DNA of 14,358 bases, taken from the NCBI GenBank assembly GCA_025359355.1, contig JANYGR010000487.1:1-14358 (forward strand), read 5' to 3'. Origin of the DNA: Bacteroidota bacterium. GTDB lineage: Bacteria > Bacteroidota > Bacteroidia > B-17B0 > Aurantibacillaceae. Below are positions 7,034 to 14,358 of the stretch, one piece after another. Position 1 is the stretch's first letter. Every line of letters starts with the position of its first letter. Made by a program: the position numbers and the translations under genes. Under the pieces are notes generated by a model that was given only the letters and a program-made list of their open reading frames with translations, made no database searches and was not told the DNA's origin.

Positions 7034-10000
7034 ATGAAAAAAACAGGACTCTTTATTAGTTTATTATTTATGACCCAATTTACTTTTTCTCAAGTATTTT
7101 GGACAGAAACTTTTGGTACAGGATGTAATCAAAATCAGTTAGCAAATGGATTTAATTCGGGGAATGGTATATGGACTATTGCCTCTACGGGATTAAATCA
7201 ATCTTTTTCTAATTTTTGGTATGTGAGTGCCACCGAGTCTGGTATGGGAATAGGTAATTGTGGGGATGGTTGTTTAGGTACAGGAACTACTAATCGAACA
7301 TTACACATTGGTAATGTTACAGGTTCTCCTTCAGCTATTTTTTGCCCTACGGGTGATTGTGGCGCATCTTATGATGCAGGTTTTGGAACAAATTCAGTTA
7401 CAACCAATAAAAGAGCGCAAAGTCCTACGATTAATTGCGCAGGAAAATCGAATATTACACTAAATTTCAGTTACATTATGGGAGCTAATCCACCTACGGA
7501 TGCTGCAACTGTGATGTATTTTGATGGAGTTACTTGGACGCAGGTTTCAGCACCTCCATCGACTAATAATGCAAGTTGTGGAGGTCAGGGATTGTGGACA
7601 GCATATTCTGTTGCCCTCCCTGCATCAGCTAATAATAATCCAAGTGTGAAAGTGGGATTTAATTGGGTAAACATTGATGGTAATGTGGCAGCTACTGATC
7701 CTTCATTTGCAGTAGATGATATAACACTGTCCGTCGCATCAGTTACTCCGACTCTCACACTTCCATCTCCTGTGTGTGAAGCCAATGTTATTAATACTTC
7801 GTTTTCTTCTACGTTAGCACTTACATATTCGTGGTCAGCTACATCTGCAAATGTTGTATTTTCTCCCGCTAATAGTGGGACTACAGCTATTTCATTTACA
7901 GCTCCAGGAACGTATACTGTTTCTTTAACTGTTTGTTCTGGAACAACTTGCTCAACAGCCTCTTCTTCCATTCAAGTTATTGCAACTCCAACTATTAATG
8001 TTACAGCATCTCCAACGGTTGTTTGTTCCCCAGGTTCTTCAACTTTAACGGCATCAGGAGGGCCGAGCGCAGCTTCATATTCATGGACAGCTTCTTCAGG
8101 ACCAGCAATTACAAATACAAATATTGCTGTGGTTTCACCAACAGCAACAACTAATTATACAGTTTTAACAAGTGTTCCGGGATGCACAACAGGTGTAACA
8201 TTTAATGTACCTGTATCTCCCTCACCTACAATTACCGTGACACCAAATTCAGGTATTTGTACTGGGCAAACTATTAATTTAACTTCAGGCGGAGGCGCCA
8301 CTTATACATGGTCACCAGCTTCATCTCTTAATACCTCTAATGGTTCTGCAGTTATAGCATCTCCTACGGTAACAACAACTTATACAGTAACAGGGTTTAA
8401 TGGAGTTTGTACGAATACAGTGGCGGTTACAGTTACTGTTAATGCGTCTGCTTCGGTAACAGTGACTCCAACTAACACAACTATTTGTGCAGGCCAATCA
8501 GCTAATTTAACAGCATCGGGAGGAAGTGGTTATACATGGACAGCTTCTTCGGGAGCTAATCCAGCTAATTTGGCAAACGTAACCGTTTCTCCTACAACGA
8601 CAACGACTTATACTGTTTTAACAGGAGCTGGCACATGTACGGCAACGGCAGTGACGAGTGTGAGTGTTGCCCCTATATTTACGTTAACAGCAACTCCAAG
8701 TAATACAACTATTTGCAATGGTGGTGCGGGTACAGGTCTAATGGGAGCTGGGGGAGTTTCATATACTTGGTCTCCCGCCACAGGTTTAAGTTCAACAACA
8801 GGAGCTAATGTCACTGCAAATCCTACGGTTAGTACAACTTATACATTATTGGGTTCTAATAGCGTCTGTACAAATTCAGTCACAGCAACAGTTAGTGTAA
8901 CCATTATTAATGCTACGATAACTGCTAGTTCAATTAATTATTGTACAGGGGCTGCTCCAGTTTCTTTAACTGGAAGTGGGGGAACGACTTATTCGTGGTC
9001 GCCTTCAGCAGGACTTAGTACTACATCGGGACCCGTTGTTTCGGCTACACCTTCTGTAACAACAGTATATAGTTTAACAGCAACAACTGGAGCTTGTTCG
9101 TCGGTAAAAACAATTACCATAACTGTTCCGGCAACTAGTTCTATCAGTGTTGTTTCTACAGGAACTTTAATATGTTCAGGAAGTACCGGTACAACTTTAA
9201 CTGCGAGTGGAGCTTCTACCTATACTTGGATGCCTGGATCAGTTACTACAGCTAGTAATGCAGTTAATCCGCCTTCTTCAACTACTTATACAGTTGGAGG
9301 TCAAACGGCGGCAGGTTGTATTGCTTTTCCTGCTGTAATAACCGTGAGTGTTGCTCCATCAATTACACCAACATTAACAGCAAGCAGTACTTCAGTTTGC
9401 TTAACTAAAACTATTTCTATTATCGCCGCTCCAACTGGCGCTGGAATAACTTATACTTGGTCGCCAAGTTCTGCTATACAAGGATCAATAAATACATCTA
9501 GCATTGTTGCAAAGCCTACAACAACGGCTACAATTATTTACACACTAACATTATCTAATGGTTCATGTGCAAGTACTAAAACAATTAGTATTCAGGTATT
9601 TAATTGTGATCCTCCAATCGTTAGTTTTACAACATTAACGAATGATAGTATTTGCACTGGAGGCTGTGTAACCTTTACTTCAACTACATCAGGAAGTGCT
9701 CCTATCACTTATCAGTGGGTAATACCAGGTGGAACCCCTCCAACGTCTACACTAGTTAATCCACAAATATGCTTTAATACATCAGGAAATTATACGGTTG
9801 GATTAATAGCTACGAATCTATACGGAACAGATACCTTAATTATCTCAAATTTCATTAATGTAGCTGATACACCAAGTGTTGTTAAAGCTTTTGGAGATAC
9901 CCTAATAAAAATTGGGCATACAACACCTATAAGTGCGATTGGAGCCACTACTTATTATTGGACACCTGACAATGGTTCTTTAGCTTGTTCAACATGTTCT

Positions 10001-10381
10001 AATACGATTGCGCAACCGACAGTAACAACCCAATATATTGTAATAGGCTATAACTCTCCATACTGTTACCGTCAAGATACTATAACAATTAAGGTCGATA
10101 ATGTATGTGATGATTTTTTTGTACCTAATGTGTTTTCTCCAAATGGAGATGGACTTAATGAAACGATCAACGTTCATGGTTTATGTATAGCTACTTTTAA
10201 TTTACAAATGTATAACCGCTGGGGGGAAAAAGTTTTTGAAACATCGGATAAAACCATAGGATGGGATGGTACTTATAAAGGAAAGACAATGGATACAGGC
10301 GTATTTATGTATAAAGTTGAGGGAATAACCATTCAAGGAAAATCCTTTAGTGTAAAAGGAAATGTCACTTTATTAAGGTAG
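7034..10381 (+). CDS. Giant T9SS type B surface protein with jelly-roll head and Ig-like stalk
   Basis: Secreted protein of 1115 residues. The start is the ATG at 7034 because it begins a clean signal peptide (MKKTGLFISLLFMTQFTFSQ). The frame is open further up to a TTG at 6971, but those codons overlap the proS terminator tail. Domains: a head of about 220 residues (21-240) that looks like a beta jelly roll and ends in FAVDDITLS, as MAM- or carbohydrate-binding-like domains often do; a PKD-like module (241-319); seven Ig-like repeats of about 77 residues (320-857), most with an early Cys, a YTWSP-type core and a late Cys; a second PKD-like module (858-945); a special module with CSTC (C985, C988); and a type B C-terminal domain (1026-1115: FVPNVFSPNGDG, YNRWGEKVFET, WDGTYKG, TLLR). 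That last domain marks it for type IX secretion. It is a tandem paralogue of the gene 36 bases downstream. The ligand is unknown; adhesion is the likely role. Confidence 0.92.
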   Translation: MKKTGLFISLLFMTQFTFSQVFWTETFGTGCNQNQLANGFNSGNGIWTIASTGLNQSFSNFWYVSATESGMGIGNCGDGCLGTGTTNRTLHIGNVTGSPSAIFCPTGDCGASYDAGFGTNSVTTNKRAQSPTINCAGKSNITLNFSYIMGANPPTDAATVMYFDGVTWTQVSAPPSTNNASCGGQGLWTAYSVALPASANNNPSVKVGFNWVNIDGNVAATDPSFAVDDITLSVASVTPTLTLPSPVCEANVINTSFSSTLALTYSWSATSANVVFSPANSGTTAISFTAPGTYTVSLTVCSGTTCSTASSSIQVIATPTINVTASPTVVCSPGSSTLTASGGPSAASYSWTASSGPAITNTNIAVVSPTATTNYTVLTSVPGCTTGVTFNVPVSPSPTITVTPNSGICTGQTINLTSGGGATYTWSPASSLNTSNGSAVIASPTVTTTYTVTGFNGVCTNTVAVTVTVNASASVTVTPTNTTICAGQSANLTASGGSGYTWTASSGANPANLANVTVSPTTTTTYTVLTGAGTCTATAVTSVSVAPIFTLTATPSNTTICNGGAGTGLMGAGGVSYTWSPATGLSSTTGANVTANPTVSTTYTLLGSNSVCTNSVTATVSVTIINATITASSINYCTGAAPVSLTGSGGTTYSWSPSAGLSTTSGPVVSATPSVTTVYSLTATTGACSSVKTITITVPATSSISVVSTGTLICSGSTGTTLTASGASTYTWMPGSVTTASNAVNPPSSTTYTVGGQTAAGCIAFPAVITVSVAPSITPTLTASSTSVCLTKTISIIAAPTGAGITYTWSPSSAIQGSINTSSIVAKPTTTATIIYTLTLSNGSCASTKTISIQVFNCDPPIVSFTTLTNDSICTGGCVTFTSTTSGSAPITYQWVIPGGTPPTSTLVNPQICFNTSGNYTVGLIATNLYGTDTLIISNFINVADTPSVVKAFGDTLIKIGHTTPISAIGATTYYWTPDNGSLACSTCSNTIAQPTVTTQYIVIGYNSPYCYRQDTITIKVDNVCDDFFVPNVFSPNGDGLNETINVHGLCIATFNLQMYNRWGEKVFETSDKTIGWDGTYKGKTMDTGVFMYKVEGITIQGKSFSVKGNVTLLR
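7991..9604 (+). repeat. Seven Ig-like coding repeats, about 77 codons each
   Basis: Each unit has the order T-I-x-V-T-x-(T)-x-I-C-x-G-Q, then a YTWSP-like core, then TTTYTV and a second Cys. The units are clearly related but divergent, unlike the near-uniform array in the next gene. Two cysteines per unit at Ig B- and F-strand-like positions suggest one disulfide per domain (inference). Confidence 0.75.
10109..10381 (+). other. Type B sorting domain of the first giant protein
   Basis: These codons encode residues 1026-1115, the CHU_C/TIGR04131-type domain recognised by the type IX secretion system. By hand alignment, 58 of 85 positions are identical to the equivalent domain of the next gene. 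Both have a Cys just before and a Cys about 25 residues into the domain. Confidence 0.85.
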
Positions 10382-10417
10382 TAAAAAGCATTTTTAATAA
10401 TTTAAAATTATAGAACT

Positions 10418-13400
10418 ATGATTAAAAAATCTACGATTATTGTATTATTATTTATTATTTTAGGTTTTGAGCAAGCTTTTGCACAGGTATTTCCTAATCC
10501 TATTAGTTTATCTACAGGGCAGGGTAGTCCTGGTGCTTTAGATGCAATTTGGCAGGTATCTCAACAGTGTTTTTCATCAGCCCCGCCAAATCCAACATCT
10601 GCTGCAGTTACATTTTCTCCTGCTGTTATTCAGAATCCTTATAATGCCGCATGGATAGATCCAGCTACTCTTCCTGCACCTGTCAATAATGGTGATTGGA
10701 TTGGATTTTCTGCAACGGCAGGATCGGGTGATAATAGTGGATGTTACCGATATTATAGGTTACCAATTATTTTACCTGCAGATTGTGGTGGACAAAGTGT
10801 TACTGTGGCTGGAAGTTATGTTTTAACATTTGATGGGTATGTAGATAATACTATAACAGCTGTTTTTGTAAATGGTGTTAATATGGGAATTGCAGCAGGC
10901 GGAGGTTTTTCTGCGGGAACTCAATTAACTTTTTCATTACCTGGACCTTGGTTAGTAGGAAATAATTTTATTGATATACAAGTGTTTAACGGTCCGTTAA
11001 CTTCACCCGATCCGAGCGGGTTGTTACTAGTAGCAAGCCCTGGTGCTGGCAGTGCTGACAGCGATGGAGATGGTGTAACAAATATAAATGATGCTTGCCC
11101 ATGTACAGCAGGAACTACTAATAACGGCTGTCCTGCGCCAAATAATTGTAATTTAACTGCTATTCGTTCTGCCTACACATCAGCTGGTTGTACAGAATTA
11201 ATTTCGTGCTACGATGGTTGTAGTTTGTATTTTTATTATCCTGTAGCGGGTAGTTCAACTGCAGCGCAAACTTTTGCGCAAACTTTAGGTGGAAATGTGG
11301 TATCTATCCAATCAGCTTCCGAAAACAGCTGCTTACAAAATGAGTTATCAAGCCATGGATATAGTGGTGTTATTTGGATTGGATATACTGATGTTATAAC
11401 AGAAGGTACGTTTCTTTGGTTAGATGGCAGCCCATTAGGATACACAAACTGGTCGCCAAGTGAACCCAATAATGCTGGTGGTAATGAAAATTGTACTCAA
11501 ATGTATCCGAATGGATCTTGGAATGATTTAAATTGCGCTAATGGAGCTGCTTCTATTTTAGAAGTAGGTTTGTGTCCACAAGCTACCATTACAACTCCCA
11601 CAACTCAAATTTGTATTGGAGCAAGTACGACTTTATCTGTTAGTACTGTTTTGGGCTCAGCCCCTTATTCATATACTTGGTCGCCAGTGACAGGATTATC
11701 TGCAACTAACGTTGCTAATCCAATTGCATCCCCATCTGTAACTACAACCTATACAGCTATGTCGGTTGATAGATATGGTTGTACTGCTTATGCATATACA
11801 ACAATTACTGTTAATCCTTTACCTATAATTACTGTAAATTCTTCAACGATTTGTTTAGGACAACAAACAGCTACATTAATAGCTAATGGCGCAACTTCAT
11901 ATACATGGTCGGCAGGATTAAGTTCTACAACTGGTGCTTCCGTTAATGGAAGTCCGCTGACTACAACTAGCTATACCGTTAGTGGTTCAGATGTAAATGG
12001 TTGTGTAGGAAAAGCAACATCAACAATCACTGTGAATTCTTTACCGATAATAACCGCTACAAGTGGGACAATTTGTTTGGGTCAACAATCAACAACCTTA
12101 ACAGCCAGTAGCGCCGTTGTTTATAGTTGGACTCCATCATCTGGATTAAACACGACTACTGGAGCTGTAGTGGTAGCAAATCCATCTGTTACAACAACTT
12201 ATTCTGTTGGTGGTTTAGATGCCAACGGTTGTGCTAATTTTACAACGACAACTGTTACCGTTAGACCTTTGCCAATACTATCAGCAACAAGCGGTACTAT
12301 TTGTTTAGGACAACAAACAGCCACTTTAACAGTAAATGGAGGCGTTACCTATAGTTGGACTCCTTCATCGGGACTTGGTTCAACGACTGGTTCAGTTGTG
12401 ACTGCCAGTCCATCTGTTACTACAACTTATTCGGTTGGTGGTATTGACATCAATGGTTGTGCTAATTTTACGACAACAGTTGTTACAGTAAGAGCACTTC
12501 CGACTATTTCTGCTAATAATGCAACGATATGTGTAGGGCAACAAACAGGTACTTTAACGGCTAACGGAGGGATAACTTATAGTTGGACGCCTGCAAGTGG
12601 ACTTAGTGCAACGACTGGTTCGGTTGTAACCGCTAATCCATTAAGCACGTCAACCTATTCGGTAGGAGGCATAGATGTAAATGGTTGTGCTAATTTTACA
12701 ACAGCTATTGTAACTGTAAATCCTTTACCGACGATAAGTGTTAATAATGGTACTGTTTGTTTAGGACAACAATCAGCAACATTAACTGCTACAGGAGCAT
12801 CAACTTATAGTTGGACACCCGCAACAGGTTTAAGTTCTACGACTGGTGCAGTTGTGGTAGCAAATCCATCTGTAAATACAACTTATACGATTACTGGAAC
12901 TAATACTAATGGTTGTACAAATACAGTTACAGCTCAAGTAACGATAAATGCTTTACCTGTTATTACTGCAACTAGTGGAACTATTTGTATTGGTCAACAA
13001 ACGGTTGCGTTAACAGCTAGTGGCGGAATAACATATAGTTGGACGCCTGCAACAGGATTAAGTGCAACAACGGGCGCAACAGTAAATGCTAGTCCGTTAG
13101 TTACTACTACATATTCTGTAGGAGGCATTAATGCGAATGGTTGTGCTAATTACACAACAACGACGGTTACTGTTAAACCTTTACCTGTGTTATCTGCTAA
13201 TAATGCTACCATTTGTATTGGTCAGCAAACAGCCACTATTACAGCTAACGGTGGCGTAACCTATAGTTGGACTCCGGCCACAGGCTTGAGTGCTACAACG
13301 GGCTCAGTAGTTAATGCAAATCCAACAACAAGTACCACTTATTCGATAGGAGGAATTGGGGCAAATGGTTGTTTGAATTATACGACTTCTATTGTAACTG

Positions 13401-14358
13401 TAAAACCATTACCTCTAATTTCGGTAAATAGTAGTTCTATTTGTTTGGGACAACAAACAGCAACATTAACGGCAAGTGGCGCAGCTACTTATAGTTGGAC
13501 TCCTGCAGTTACTTTATCATCATCTGTAGGGACAACTGTAAATGGAACTCCAACCGTTAATACAACATACACTATTGTAGGAACTGATGTAAATGGTTGT
13601 GTTAATGGTACAACGGCATCTATTCATATATATCCTTTACCAACCGCTTCCTTGAGTATAAATACAAATACGATTTGTATAGGTAGTACTGTTACCATTA
13701 CTCCTTCAGGAGCTAATAGTTATGTATTAACGCCTGGAAATTTATTTAGCACATCAAATTACGTTTTAACGCCAACTGTTAATACAGTATATTCAGTTGT
13801 AGGAACAAACACGAATAATTGCTTCTCAACCAATAATCCTACAGTTGCAGTAACCGTTTATCCTTTACCGATTATATCAGCACAATCGGATGCGACTATT
13901 AATATTGGTCAAACGGCTACTGTTACCGCTAATGGTGGTTTAACTTATTTGTGGAGCCCTGTAGATGGGTTAGCTTGCGCATCGTGTGCTACAACAGCCG
14001 CATCACCTTATGTTACAACAATTTATATTGTTTCGGGATTTGATATGTATGGTTGTAAAAATGTGGATACGGTGGTTGTAACGGTTGATTATATCTGTGC
14101 AGATTTCTTTGTGCCAAATGTGTTTTCACCAAATGGCGATGGCTTGAATGATGTGGTGAATATACATGGTGCTTGTATTGCTACTTATAACTTTCAAATA
14201 TTTAATCGCTGGGGTGAACTAGTTTTTGAAACGAAAGATCCAGCGGTTAGTTGGGACGGAACATTTAGAGGAAAACCAATGGATACGGGTGTATTTATGT
14301 ATAGTGCTGATGGTATTACCAGAGATGGATCGCCATTTAGTGCTAAGGGAAATATTAC
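10418..14358 (+). CDS. Giant T9SS type B C-type lectin with Ig-like stalk, 3' partial
   Basis: The frame is open from the ATG at 10418 to the window end (1313 codons plus 2 bases). By comparison with its paralogue only about four residues are missing. A signal peptide (1-22, AFA|Q) leads into a beta-rich, jelly-roll-like region (24-212). A thrombospondin type 3 calcium motif (DSDGDGVTNINDACP, 214-228) and a C-type lectin domain (264-386) follow. The lectin domain has WIG (320-322), EPN (349-351), WND (368-370) and cysteines at 359, 373 and 386. Then come eleven Ig-like repeats (389-1223) and a type B C-terminal domain (from 1224: FVPNVFSPNGDG, FNRWGELVFET, WDGTFRG). The lectin domain predicts calcium-dependent binding of mannose- or fucose-type sugars outside the cell; the C-terminal domain predicts type IX secretion. 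The start is 36 bases after the previous stop with no terminator between, so the two genes are probably one operon. Confidence 0.92.
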   Translation, partial: MIKKSTIIVLLFIILGFEQAFAQVFPNPISLSTGQGSPGALDAIWQVSQQCFSSAPPNPTSAAVTFSPAVIQNPYNAAWIDPATLPAPVNNGDWIGFSATAGSGDNSGCYRYYRLPIILPADCGGQSVTVAGSYVLTFDGYVDNTITAVFVNGVNMGIAAGGGFSAGTQLTFSLPGPWLVGNNFIDIQVFNGPLTSPDPSGLLLVASPGAGSADSDGDGVTNINDACPCTAGTTNNGCPAPNNCNLTAIRSAYTSAGCTELISCYDGCSLYFYYPVAGSSTAAQTFAQTLGGNVVSIQSASENSCLQNELSSHGYSGVIWIGYTDVITEGTFLWLDGSPLGYTNWSPSEPNNAGGNENCTQMYPNGSWNDLNCANGAASILEVGLCPQATITTPTTQICIGASTTLSVSTVLGSAPYSYTWSPVTGLSATNVANPIASPSVTTTYTAMSVDRYGCTAYAYTTITVNPLPIITVNSSTICLGQQTATLIANGATSYTWSAGLSSTTGASVNGSPLTTTSYTVSGSDVNGCVGKATSTITVNSLPIITATSGTICLGQQSTTLTASSAVVYSWTPSSGLNTTTGAVVVANPSVTTTYSVGGLDANGCANFTTTTVTVRPLPILSATSGTICLGQQTATLTVNGGVTYSWTPSSGLGSTTGSVVTASPSVTTTYSVGGIDINGCANFTTTVVTVRALPTISANNATICVGQQTGTLTANGGITYSWTPASGLSATTGSVVTANPLSTSTYSVGGIDVNGCANFTTAIVTVNPLPTISVNNGTVCLGQQSATLTATGASTYSWTPATGLSSTTGAVVVANPSVNTTYTITGTNTNGCTNTVTAQVTINALPVITATSGTICIGQQTVALTASGGITYSWTPATGLSATTGATVNASPLVTTTYSVGGINANGCANYTTTTVTVKPLPVLSANNATICIGQQTATITANGGVTYSWTPATGLSATTGSVVNANPTTSTTYSIGGIGANGCLNYTTSIVTVKPLPLISVNSSSICLGQQTATLTASGAATYSWTPAVTLSSSVGTTVNGTPTVNTTYTIVGTDVNGCVNGTTASIHIYPLPTASLSINTNTICIGSTVTITPSGANSYVLTPGNLFSTSNYVLTPTVNTVYSVVGTNTNNCFSTNNPTVAVTVYPLPIISAQSDATINIGQTATVTANGGLTYLWSPVDGLACASCATTAASPYVTTIYIVSGFDMYGCKNVDTVVVTVDYICADFFVPNVFSPNGDGLNDVVNIHGACIATYNFQIFNRWGELVFETKDPAVSWDGTFRGKPMDTGVFMYSADGITRDGSPFSAKGNI
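11057..11104 (+). other. Thrombospondin type 3-like calcium motif
   Basis: Residues 214-229 read DSDGDGVTNINDACPC, matching the DxDxDGVxNxxDxCP pattern of TSP3 repeats, where the Asp/Asn side chains bind calcium. A second, shorter NNGCP follows. It links the N-terminal region to the lectin domain and may be a calcium-stiffened hinge. Confidence 0.8.
11207..11575 (+). other. C-type lectin domain coding segment
   Basis: Residues 264-386 match the C-type lectin fold (Pfam Lectin_C type): an opening Cys region, ENSCLQNELSS helix, WIGYTD, the FLWLDGSPLGYTNWSPSEPN long-loop region, NENCTQMY, WNDLNC and closing SILEVG. E349, N351, E357, N369 and D370 sit exactly where rat mannose-binding protein A has its site-2 calcium and sugar ligands (E185, N187, E193, N205, D206; constant offset 164). 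Confidence 0.88.
11582..14086 (+). repeat. Eleven Ig-like coding repeats, eight regular units of about 228 bp
   Basis: Unit starts are about 11582, 11825, 12047, 12275, 12503, 12731, 12959, 13187, 13415, 13643 and 13871. Units 3-10 are exactly 76 codons; unit 2 is 74. Units 2-9 follow xTICLGQQ, YSWTP, TTTYSV, NGC and PLP, with cysteines at unit positions 10 and 62 (60 in the shorter unit 2). Unit 1 and units 10-11 are divergent. Unit 11 has lost the first Cys and gained CASC (C1187, C1190). Confidence 0.85.
14087..14358 (+). other. Type B sorting domain of the lectin protein, cut by window end
   Basis: Codons from residue 1224 onward give DYICADFFVPNVFSPNGDG and the NRWG, WDGT and DTGVF blocks of the CHU_C/TIGR04131-type domain. 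The window stops at KGNI plus two bases; the paralogue ends KGNVTLLR. Confidence 0.85.

Noticed and set aside
7585..8814. Minus-strand open frames opposite the first Ig stalk (7585-7971 and 8608-8814)
   Set aside because: They mirror the Thr/Ser/Val repeat codons of the real gene and have no independent support.
10382..10417. Terminator between the two giant genes (AAAAAGCATTTTT)
   Set aside because: A five-pair all-A/T stem with a three-base loop is too weak; co-transcription is more likely.
11236..11469. Minus-strand open frame opposite the lectin domain
   Set aside because: The plus strand encodes a C-type lectin with all hallmark residues; the minus frame has no features.
11825..13642. 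CRISPR-like or satellite DNA array
   Set aside because: The regular period of about 228 bp is in frame and encodes Ig-like domains; there are no short identical repeats with unique spacers.

Overview
The window is AT-rich DNA from a member of the Bacteroidota. Three long secreted proteins carry or end in the type B C-terminal domain of the type IX secretion system (T9SS). The prolyl-tRNA synthetase is the archaeal/eukaryotic-like 492-residue form usual in this phylum. A Bacteroidota-type promoter (TTG-N18-TAAATTTG) precedes proS, and starts lack a Shine-Dalgarno sequence. I cannot name the genus from the sequence.

Layout. Positions 1-1537 (+) hold the 3' end of a T9SS type B cargo protein built of fibronectin-III-like modules. 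The open frame runs off the left edge, so the gene starts outside the window. It meets, stop codon against stop codon, a small minus-strand membrane protein (1538-2053), possibly with a PH-like fold. Next come two minus-strand genes probably transcribed together: a Tyr/Asn/Gly-rich lipoprotein (3862-5283), then an OmpP1/FadL-family outer-membrane beta-barrel (2231-3781). They end at a strong hairpin terminator at 2166-2202. The lipoprotein gene is divergent from proS (5419-6897), which has its own promoter and terminator.

Downstream on the plus strand is a probable two-gene operon (7034-10381 and 10418 to beyond the right edge, with a 36-base gap). It encodes two giant T9SS type B proteins of parallel design: signal peptide, globular head, long Ig-like repeat stalk, one special stalk module with CxxC, and closely similar C-terminal sorting domains. 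The first head looks like a jelly roll. The second has a jelly-roll-like region, a thrombospondin type 3 calcium motif and a C-type lectin domain. That lectin domain has all five canonical calcium/sugar ligands at the spacing of mannose-binding protein. The second gene lacks only its last few codons.

Reading as a whole: two housekeeping or envelope units (lipoprotein plus FadL; proS) are flanked by surface-protein genes. The most interesting object is the calcium-dependent lectin on a long repeat stalk, encoded next to a sister stalk protein with a different head. I found no RNA genes, CRISPR arrays, insertion sequences or phage genes, and no gene-free stretch longer than 300 bases.
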